Of a DNA stretch of 11,481 nt, positions 1 through 10,600 are shown one piece after another. Source of the DNA: Ichthyophonus hoferi (lineage: Eukaryota > Opisthokonta > Ichthyosporea > Ichthyophonida > Ichthyophonidae); assembly GCA_002751075.1 (NCBI GenBank), contig NAOQ01000006.1:397419-408899 (forward strand), given 5' to 3'. Each line of letters opens with the position of its first letter. Positions within the stretch are counted from its first letter, which is position 1. Made by a program: the position numbers and the translations under genes. The notes below the pieces were generated by a model. That model was not told the origin of the DNA. It worked only from the letters and a program-made list of their open reading frames with translations, and made no database searches.

Positions 1-863
1 TTTTGAAGCTAAAAAGGTATAGTCGAGTGAATTATTATTATAATGCTTATCAGAAATCTTAAATAATACAAATTATAAACACAATATAACAATTGAAATA
101 GATATTAACTATAAATTATATTCGTAGTAGCTATATAAAACTCTCTCTACATATGTCAAGGCTATATAATAGCACCAACCATATTTCGGTATGGGTAATA
201 CTAATTGTAACAGTCCATTGGGTTTAAAATGTATTTAAAATCCTGATAACCTATGTAGTATATATTATGCGCATTTGGTCAAGAGCTAATGACAAGCCAC
301 TTCTGATCTGCAATGATTTTTAGGTTACCCCAAATTTTCCTAATATGTAATAATTAGTTAAATCAATCGTATAATGCAATAAATATATATATATTATATA
401 TTATAGTATAGCACAATACAATACAACGCAAATGATACTATTAGATCCACAACATACATACATGTGATCTAAAACATTTTCTTCCCATTCACTCTCTCGG
501 AAATATATGAAGTATATCCACCATTTAGCACATCGAGGTCGCTAGATACATTTCAATACGTATTATATTATTTATTATCGTTCACATTCTATACATTTTC
601 TATACTCTATTGATACTTTATCATAGGCCTTAAATACATTTTCCCGGAATACATTCCTACACTCAATCTAGTGCATAACAGTGTTAAACATGAATGCCAC
701 TGGGTCATTGTATGTCTTCTAAGATAAGATGGAATAAGTTGTTGATAGGCAGTGAGAATAGCTCACGTAAATAAGTCATTTTGAAAGTGTTTTAAACATA
801 TGTATCCCTCTTATCAATCAGTCCACATCAACCCAGCACACCTTTGTTAATACTATAATAGAA

Positions 864-881
864 AATATTATTAATAATATT
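864..881. repeat. 18-bp perfect AT palindrome
   Basis: The sequence AATATTATTAATAATATT reads the same on both strands. It is built only of A and T, so chance is a reasonable explanation; it may extrude as a small hairpin. Confidence 0.6.
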
Positions 882-1353
882 ATTACTACAATGCTAATTC
901 TAATTTCCACTCTAGGTAGTAATATATACAGTACAATACTAATCAAATAAAATAGTACTTACGTACTGTAGGTTACTATATCATACCCGACTTACCCAAT
1001 AAAATATAATACAAAATAGAGTAAAATAGCAGACTACAATTATATAGATTATAGGGTAGTGTACTTAAGTACTAAGGACTACTTACAGGTGCACAAGGCA
1101 CTATACCATCGTCCATTCAGTATTAGCAAAGTATACCTAGGTCGACCAATTATACCATATTACACTAAACTACGTTACACTAGGCCATACTATAATTAAA
1201 CATACTATTATCAACACTATATTTGGGGAGATTGGTACCACTATAAATACCAGTACCCAATCATTGATCGGCATTATACTCAATTATATATCCAGGTCTG
1301 TCTACGTATCTATTAATAGATAGGTGGTGCTTAAATCGGAACATATCTACAAG

Positions 1354-1359
1354 TTTATT
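1354..1359 (-). terminator. Polyadenylation signal AATAAA of the GEMIN4-like gene
   Basis: The minus strand has AATAAA about 76 nt past the TGA stop, the first such hexamer downstream. It would give a 3' UTR of roughly 100 nt. It is a short motif in AT-rich DNA, so position is the main support. Confidence 0.55.
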
Positions 1360-1434
1360 GGACAGCACTGTAATAAACAGATGCAGTTATGTGCATATAA
1401 AGATATATTCGTAGATCGATATTGTCAATTTGAA

Positions 1435-1624
1435 TCACGATTGGTTGTCTTGTTGGCATCTCTTAATTAAACGATCTCTCCATAGCTCATACCCAACACA
1501 GCCCACTATTTTAACCATCTCCTCTTGCCAATTAGAATCAGTTTCCTGCTTTAAAGGATCCACAGGATTGGTTGGACGGAGGAGATCGTTGACTGTATTA
1601 AGGGCTACCACAAAGAGACTTTCA
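1435..1624 (-). CDS. GEMIN4: GEMIN4-like last coding exon and stop
   Basis: Acceptor TTTCTCTGCAG| opens phase 2. The exon reads CESLFVVALNTV, matching human CEPLYVLALETL, then LLRPTNPVDPLKQE and ends RLIKRCQQDNQS before TGA at 1437-1435. The human protein also ends about 50-60 residues after this block, so the stop looks like the true C-terminus. Confidence 0.83.
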
Positions 1625-4600
1625 CTGCAGAGAAACATGATTGTTAGTATAGAAGTGGATGGGCCAAGAGAGGGAAAGAACCAATATGCTAATAAAACAT
1701 TGTATTAATCAAACACTATAACACTATATTAATGAAACATTATATTAATAAAATATTGTATTAATAAAACATTGTATTAATAAAACACTATATTAAAAAA
1801 CATTATATTAATAAAACACTATTAATATAACATTGTATGAATAAAGCACAGTATTAATAAAACACTATAACACTATATTAATAAAACCTTGTATTATAAA
1901 AAACTATTAATGAAACACTATATTAATAAAACACGATGATTGGATAATATTGGCAAGTGGGACAAGCCATATACAGGCACATATATCGATTTTTAAGTCC
2001 ATAGCTCGCAGATCATTGGTCAGTGTATATTAGTGAGTCCAAGAATGTGAATGACGTAAGGTACAGTAGGGGAAGCATACATGATAAAGCATTGATCAGA
2101 GAACAGGGTAAGTATTAAAGAAAGAGCGAGTAGTAGGAAAGAAAACAATTGATAAGGCTAGTGAAAATAGTGCGGGATGGACCAACCAGCAGGTGGCACT
2201 GAGATCAAGAGACAAGACCAGACAGGCCTGGCGAAGCACCCACATCTGATTGGCCCGGGGCGCAGCACTAGGGACAGGGGTTGCCTAGTAACGGTGAGAT
2301 AAAGTCAATGTAGTGCATAAGGAATGTCAATTATATAGCAGGGTCTATTTATAGGTATATATGTGATTGGGAGATAGTATAATAGCATAATAGAATGAAA
2401 GTATATTAGCATAATATAGTAAAATAGTATGATAGTATAATAATATAATAATACAAAATATAGTAGTATAAGAGTATAATGGTATAATAATATAATAGTA
2501 ATCACATGCATACATACCCAAATATACAGGTGCGTAAATATCCAATAAGGTAAAACAAAAACATGATAAGCCAATTAAATACCTGCAAAACCTTGGAGAG
2601 ACAGCGAATTAAATAAGGCCATCGATGATTATTATGGCCTCCTAGAACACACAATACCACACTGTGGGCCAATAGACTGGCTGCATGCTCGTGAGCTACT
2701 GGGGAGAGATACATTTTAGGGAGATATTATGCAAGATATATATAGTAAAGCATCTGGATATATATATACATATAGATTAACTGTGGTAGTAGCACTGCAT
2801 GACCTACCTCCAACAGTATTCGTAATTTCTGATTTCATTCTTGTACATACAATAGCACCTAGCCATTGGGCCATGGCCAGCCACTCAGATCCAGTAGAGT
2901 CAGGAAGGACCAATGATAGTGCCGCCAATAATGCTTGCCTAGACAATGATTGGTTGGAGTCGATCAGGGCATGAATCGATGGCTGCTTGGTAGAAGGAAT
3001 CGTGTTAATAGAAGAGTAGAGGAGAAGTAATATCAATGATTGGTTAGCCATATATAGACAGGAAACCGTCGAAGGATACAGGACGGTTACGATGAGGATG
3101 CTGATACTGACTGGTGCATTAGAAATATAGTAATCGAATATATACAACAAGGAGGTAGGCTAAGGGTCTGATAATTGGGTGAGGAGAAGATTAACGTTGA
3201 AATGTTTAATACAGGTATATTATTGGAGGAATTTAAAGAAGGGAGGCCATACGGGAGAAGACTAACTTATAACAAAGGAATTTAATTGGGCGTTAATTAT
3301 ATTATGGTATAGGTATGTAGGTGGATAGAGATAGATAGATCCATACATATATATGGTCATACCTATATATAGGTAGGGGAGGCCACAAGGAAGATATTAT
3401 TCAACCAATAGAGAAGGTAGAATAAGAATAGATCAGAAAATAGAAGGCTATAATTGGATACTACAGGCCATAACCATCCTACAGCTAGTTACAACAGGGG
3501 AATATAGAGTATAAATATATCCCCATATTACATGATTGGCCAAGAGAGGCCTTCCCATCTCCTCTTCATTCAACCACCAATGGAATCACCCCCAACCTAC
3601 CATTAAAACAACGCCCCCGCCTCTAACTGTCCTAAGTTGGTCGGTCCATTTTTTAACACACACAGATAATTGGGTAGAGGGAGAAGAGGATATCCAATCA
3701 TCTTGTAATGGCGAGGCAAGGTCCGTGATTGGTTCTGAGAGGATAAAATTTATTGGTCACCATCTGCTCTTAAACAACTATCCTTTGGGTTATACTATAA
3801 CATTTCCACCAATGGGTATCTTTCCCACTGCATTCTAGCCAATCCCTGTAGCTATAGCTACCTTGGTCATAGGATAGTATAATAATTTAATTACGTGTTT
3901 AATACATATACTTTATAAAGGCAAGATGTGAGTGGACAACACGTTACAAATAACACATAAAAGTAAAGTAGTAATAAAGATATAATACGAATCAGGGTTA
4001 ACTATGCCAAGCTAACATGAAAATATACTATAACATCCAATTAGAACATAGTCATAAAATAGCAATCAATAAACCGAGCTATGGCAATTTCAGCCCTCTT
4101 TAAGCAGATAGTAGAGAAGGAGTAGGGTGAGTGTGAAATAAATAAATAAATAATTAATTAAACCCTTTAGATGATAGAAAGGACTAAGTTAGATCGACTA
4201 GATTGGACTGCGCAACAACCACATATTATATGTCTTTTAATATTAGCTTAGTCATCTAATTAGTTTAGAAAGTAGACAATAGACAACTACCTTTTGACCT
4301 GAACATAATGTGAGACAATCAATAAAAAGGAATACACCAACCAATCATAAAATACATTAACAGTGCCTGTCGCTCTCTACCAATGTTTTACCTTCATAAA
4401 TTAAACAGCACCAATCAGACACAAGCTTTACTCTCAGATGTACTTCCCATCCTGTTATCATGGCAGAGATTGAGGGGGTGTTATTGGCTAGCATATATGT
4501 GATGTAAGTGATAAAAGCAGTCAATATATTATTATTAACTTTTGGTGGGTCCAGTTGCTGTTCAGATGTAGTTTACACATTGTTATGATTCGACACCTTA

Positions 4601-7600
4601 TATTGCATATGGTTATTGTTAACATGTATTGGTCAATTAAAAATAAAATTTTAATTTTTTAATGAAGAGGATAATTGAGACATATTATTGGTTTTTTGAT
4701 TTAATTATTATATCTAATTGGATAATTATTTGAGGAACCTAAAAGACACAATGATTTCATTAGTGATTAGTGTAAGATAAATGTTATAGACCAATCCAAC
4801 TAAATGATCAATGCAATGATATTCTCATACCCAGGGGTCTGTGATCCTTATCCAGTGAAAAGGTACTATCACCACTCAATGCATTCACTATCTATCATAC
4901 TAACATCCGGATGACTGTCATTGGCTTATAGTTTTATCTCCTTACATACCATAGGTCTGAATATGCTCCCCCAGGAACTTGGCCAATAGGATGAGATCTC
5001 CTGCATTATCCTTGGTTTGATGATCTGGAGAAATAGAGATGGGGTAGTATTAAAGACTATTAATAGCTAGCCTGAATATCTTAAAGATCATTGGAGAAAG
5101 ATATATATATAGTAGAAAGAATGATACCCAGAAAACAACATGAGGAGGGTATTTACCTTGCAAGTAGTCCAAGGCCTGTAGTAGGAGCACAACCCAATGA
5201 TCTAAACACATTAGCAGATTGTCCAATGACCCTCCAGATTGTTCCAATGGAACCATAATCTATTTATAACGTGTATATAGGATAGGTATATATATATATT
5301 TGTTATATGTATATGATTAGTCAAACTATAACTATGCCTATCACTATATTCTCATCTAATTATTTTTTGTTTCTTAATAAAAGGGTGTACTATTAGGGTA
5401 TTAAATGTTAAAGGATACACTAAACCAATGATTGAATTAAAATATAGGGTAAGGCCACACGTCAGGAGTATAACAACATCCAATCTAAATCTTCCGCATA
5501 TATACCATATCTCATAAACAATCTTATGTGATTTAAAACCAATAGAATCCAACTACTATAACTGAACCCAATCAATTATTACAACATAAAAAAAAATAAA
5601 AAAAAGACAGCCACCAACATACTGGCAAATTTAACTGTATATGGGTTGTGTAAGTGTAAAACCAATAAAATTGGCTTTAAGAAAACGTATTGATTGGGTC
5701 ATTATCAAAATAGAAAGACATTTCGTTGTTGAATAACACAGCTTCTACCCATTACAGGACCAACAGGAATACCCTATTAATTTCTATTCACCAATCACCT
5801 CTTCCCTCTGGGCCACCAAGGCACATAGCAACAAGAATACTTGCACTCCCATGGGTGAGGAGCCAATTAGCGTTGAAAACATTGCCCCTTGACCAATGAT
5901 TGTATTGCCTTCTGGGTAAAATAGCAGCTATCGTTAATTACATCGCTTAGTGAAAATCTAATAAGTCGATTAAAGAAGGATAAGTGATTGGCTGTACTAA
6001 TTAATAGTTATGGCCACCCTGCTATCCAATCACATATAATTAAGCTAGAGGCTAGGCGTTATGTATGGGAACAGGGGAGGGAGAGGGAGAAAAAAAAAAC
6101 TTCAATGGACGAGGCAGAGAAAGAAGAGACTAGGACCTAACATGATAATTATAACATAGGTATATTGTTGGGTAATTATAACCTAGGGATATTATAGGAT
6201 AATTATAAAAGTTAGGACATTATAAGCCAATATAAATTAGTATAGGGAGACTATAGGGTCATATAAATTATAATATAATGATATAGGTATAGGACCCAAT
6301 GCCTATGAGGTAATATTAGGAGTACACCAATGAAAAATAACCAGAACATCACAAAATAGGGAATTGAACAGGGTTTGAAATGGCAAGCCAATCAAACAAG
6401 GATATTAAGAAGACACTAAAACTATAGCACTAGGCCCTGGCTTACCATTAATAGAAGCCGTCAGGACGGCCAATGAGGTGACCAGCTGACCAATGGAAGG
6501 GGAGCATGGGTCCCATGAGAGATAGGGCAAAACTAACTCACCAATGGCATCTCTCCATTCTATCACGTGATCATCTGTGCTGCCTGGCAAACACGTCTGC
6601 TCAGGATAAACGGTGGATAGTGGCTGGTTAATAATCGTTGGAATATAATTTTTATATATAAAGGGATACACTAGGAACCATATTAGTGGTAGAGAATAAG
6701 TTAGCATAAAGAAAAACCAATGAAATGTAACTTTTAGATGTATTAATAAGTAGGTCATTTAGAAGGATAAAAATACAGTAGTATAGTAATAAATAATAGT
6801 ATAAATATAGAGTGTAATTCATATAAAACATAATTATAAAATAACATAAACCCCAATCATATATATATACATAATATCGTAATATAAATGATACTGATAC
6901 AGTAAGATAAACGCATACAACATGATATTCATTTTCCTATATGCATGATATCTAGTCTATAGCATCCTAAATCATTATAGATCTATATAGACAGGGTTAC
7001 CTGTAGGAAGGCAGCCAATAGCTCCGTCACAATATGAGGGGCCAACAGAGAATCTGATTGGGTGTTATTCTCGCCCCTGTGATATCAGCTCTATTATATC
7101 AGACCTTTGGTGCTATTTATGAAACTGTGTTACTATAGTAACCATTTATTAACCACATATTAAACCCGTGATATATGCCCAATAGATCCACACAATATAG
7201 TAAAGATCATTGCCTCTAATGATCCTCCAATCATATCACAATTACACTGACCTGTAAAGGAGATCACCAATAATATCACAGACAATACCAGAAGGCTGAT
7301 TGAGTTGTTCGACCTATAGTATGAGTGAGCCAACAGTATACAGTGAGACAGTGATAATACCCCTATATATAGTGCATTTTAAAAAGGATATAATAATAGT
7401 AGGTAAAAACATACCATTTCTGCCCATATTCGTTAATTAAAATTTACATTTGTCCAAGCTGCTTTTACCAATCACTTATAAAAGTTAAGTATAAACAATC
7501 TTATAAAAAATAAAAACCACAACATGGATGAAAACAAAGGAATAGCAAAGCAAACGTAAAAACATTCAATCATTTCTATTCATTCCAAGGCTAAACCAAT

Positions 7601-10600
7601 CCAATCCGATTTGAATCCAATTTTAGGAACAATCAAAAACAAGATCACGATAATCTAATCTAGAATTGTAATATATACTTACCAAAGACGGCTTGTGATC
7701 CAAGGGCTCATCCAATGGATATACAGGAGGAGGTTGTCTATGCCTCTCATTGATTGGTCGAGGCATAACGGCAGCAACTGTACTGGCTGATTGGTTGAAA
7801 TGGCCTTTCTGTTGCAAAATTTGTCCTACGTATCTGATAGCATATGTATAAAGAGAGGGTAGGAGAGGGAGAGTGGGAGAGAGACAGAAATCAACAAAAG
7901 CCTTATTAAAATGCAAGAAGTTTAATTATTGGCCAAAAGGTAAAAAAAATTTACTTCAAAAAAGATATTCCAAATATAGTATGAACTCTTTCCTATCCAA
8001 ATACATGTAAATGCTTGCATACATACATACATACATACATACAAGCAAATATACATATATACATACATACCTACATACATACATACATACAAGCAAATAT
8101 ACATATATACATACATACAAACATACATACATATTATGACACATTAAATATAGGATCAATCATAGGCAAATGATTACTAAGAAGAAAAGAAAATAATTGG
8201 AGAACACCTAGGGCTAATAATAGATTGACAGGACGGGGTAAATGACCTCATTATGACGTCATAAGGAGCAAGCATGACCATGGCCTCTAGCCTTATTAAA
8301 ACATTTAGGCTGCTCTGGGAGGGTTCTGAAGTAGCATTTGATTGGTCGGTTGCCGAGACACTTGGGCATTGGTCTGAATCAACCAATTGATTTAGAGTTT
8401 CTATCAAGTGAACAGTGAAGTCATTGGTGGATGCTGTAAAGAGACTTGGTATTAGGATGTGTAACTTCCTTCTCTGCCTCTCCCTCTCTCTCTCCCTTTA
8501 CCTCTCCCTCTCTATTCCTTTCTCCATCTCTCCACAAACATAAACCACTCTCTTTCTTTCCACACCATTTGGGTTTCCTTATTTGTATTTACTGTTAATA
8601 TGCATGCTAATCTCGCTACTCCCCACCTCTCTCTCTCTCTCTCTCTGTCTACTCAGTGACACAGTGAATAAATATAGCAAGTATACCAGCCTACCTTCCT
8701 TCTGTAGATCATATATGTTATAATGCCAACCAACCCTATTGGCCTCTACGCTCAAAGCAATAAAGTGAGCTCTAACCATATCACGTACAGGGGTGGCCAT
8801 TGATTGGTAGAGTGTCAGGGATCGGTCACGGATCTATAATAATGTTATCAGTTGTATGCGACCTATAGCCAATGGCCAACGTTTATATTATGGTCGTCTA
8901 TGATATAATTATGACCAAATTCGCTTTTAGTGAATTAGTGGTGTTTGAAGTATCATTAAAAGCATGTTAAAATGTTTAAAGTAATATAAATTTACATCAC
9001 AAATCACAAATTTGCCATATAATTAAACATGAAAATTTTATATATATTGGGTTAAAAAAGATCTTGCTGCCATATTTGGTTATTAATGGTACAGGGCATA
9101 CAGAATAAATAAATGATTTCCATAGAAATCGTATTGACGGATAGTCAATAAATTGCTCAACCTATGTTCATCACCGTTCGTTCATGTATGACGTTAATAT
9201 GATTGGTACATCTATATAAATTTAGGCCCACTTTCAGATCTAACTGGTGGGTTAAAATAGATGCAATATGCACTAAAGCACCAATTATATGCAAGATAAA
9301 TAAGGCAAGATATACATATATGGTTAAGGGCTGTCAAGGATGCTAATCTATACCTTATTGTAGATCAGTATGCTGACGTCATTCTCAGGCTCCTCCAATC
9401 GTATCCACTGCAGCAGTTCAGTAAACAAATTAGGAAAAAGTAAACCAACTAAAATATATCAAATTATCAGCACAATTTTACTTTATGATTTATATTTTCA
9501 AATTTATTATTTTACCAATAAATATGAAAGTCTGGCCTGACCCTATCTAAGCCGGGCCCGACCCGTTCTCAAATGTAACCATACTTAGTACATTGAGTAG
9601 TGTACCTACATCTACATATACAATGGTAGATTAATGTTTCTTTAACATACTATATTATACGCAGTTTACCTTACTATACTATACTATACACTACCTTAAC
9701 ATACTATACTATACTGTACCTTATGATACTATATAATATACAGTATTGTAAATCTACATATCGGGTCCAGAGCTAGACTATATCTAGGCACGATCAGAGA
9801 CCACATACTGGTAATGTACAATTTACACACCATAGATAGATAGAGACAACATGCTAGCCCTAACCTGCAAGAGCCAAAGAAGCCGTACAGTCAGACGATA
9901 AATCATCAGGGGGCCAGCTAATTGCAATGCCGTATCTATAATAAGGAATGCCTTCTCACACCGAGCTTTCTCACTGGTCCACAGTCTCTTCCATTCATTG
10001 GTTGGTACTTGATAAGGGGGTTGCCATTGGGTAGTCTCCTGGAAGGATACATATATATAGAGGCATGAGTGACATTATCGCATTGGCACATGCAAGGCAC
10101 TAACCAATCACTGTGATGTACGACGGTATAACCTATATATATATATATATATATATGGGGTAGGGTTTAAGGGAAGATGATTGGTAGGACAGATAACCAG
10201 AGAAGGTCACATGACATAACCTAAATATAGGCCTACCTGTAATTCAATAGGCACAGCCACCATCGTATCCAAGGCCTCCCATTGGTTCTCTAACTTGTTT
10301 TTAATAAGTTGAGCTAGCCAATCAAACCAGACCCAGTCTTCAGTCTGCGGCATGTTCGTATCACTCATAGTCCATATATGAAAGGTGGACTGTTTGACCT
10401 CCGTTAAGGAGCCAATTGAAATAAAGGCAGGTACAATGGGATCATCGGCATAGTTATCATCATTCTGCGTTATATTTATAATTTATAATTAGCAGGGCAT
10501 TGGATGACAATAGTATAGTAAATAATAGATGATAAATGGTAGATAGTAGATAATAAATAAAAGATAATAGACAGAAGATAGTAGATGGTAGATAGTAGAT

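Larger units (their letters stand above)
1..1434. other. AT-rich flank with no supported gene
   Basis: No open frame of useful length appears on either strand, and I found no splice-consistent exon chain. It holds the short 3' UTR of the minus-strand gene, an (AT)-rich run at about 381-412, and an 18-bp perfect palindrome at 864-881. A downstream gene with tiny exons cannot be excluded. Confidence 0.6.

Noticed and set aside
1373-1378. Plus-strand AATAAA as the end of a convergent gene
   Set aside because: No plus-strand exon chain leads to it; AATAAA is frequent by chance in this composition.
2729-2974. Plus-strand open frame of 81 codons
   Set aside because: Antisense to the well-supported minus exon 2808-2982; its product has no family resemblance.
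3536-3838. Plus-strand open frame of 100 codons
   Set aside because: It lies opposite the minus-strand exon 3601-3734, has no recognisable domain, and low-complexity Pro/Thr/His composition; it is the antisense shadow of that exon and its intron.
4060-4130. Possible small exon in the 657-bp intron 3735-4391
   Set aside because: The short open stretch meets a stop in the required frame and has no usable donor, while the flanking exons already join in phase.
5352-5552. Minus-strand open frame of 66 codons with hydrophobic runs
   Set aside because: Falls inside an intron, has no in-phase splice sites to its neighbours, and the exons on either side join without it.
5586-5608. Poly(A)-like run as the tail of a retroposed element
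   Set aside because: Interrupted A-run only, with no element body or target-site duplication visible beside it; simple A-rich intron sequence is enough.
7922-8159. Met/Tyr/Cys/Val-rich open frames on the minus strand
   Set aside because: They translate the (TACA)n microsatellite in different frames and are repeat artefacts.
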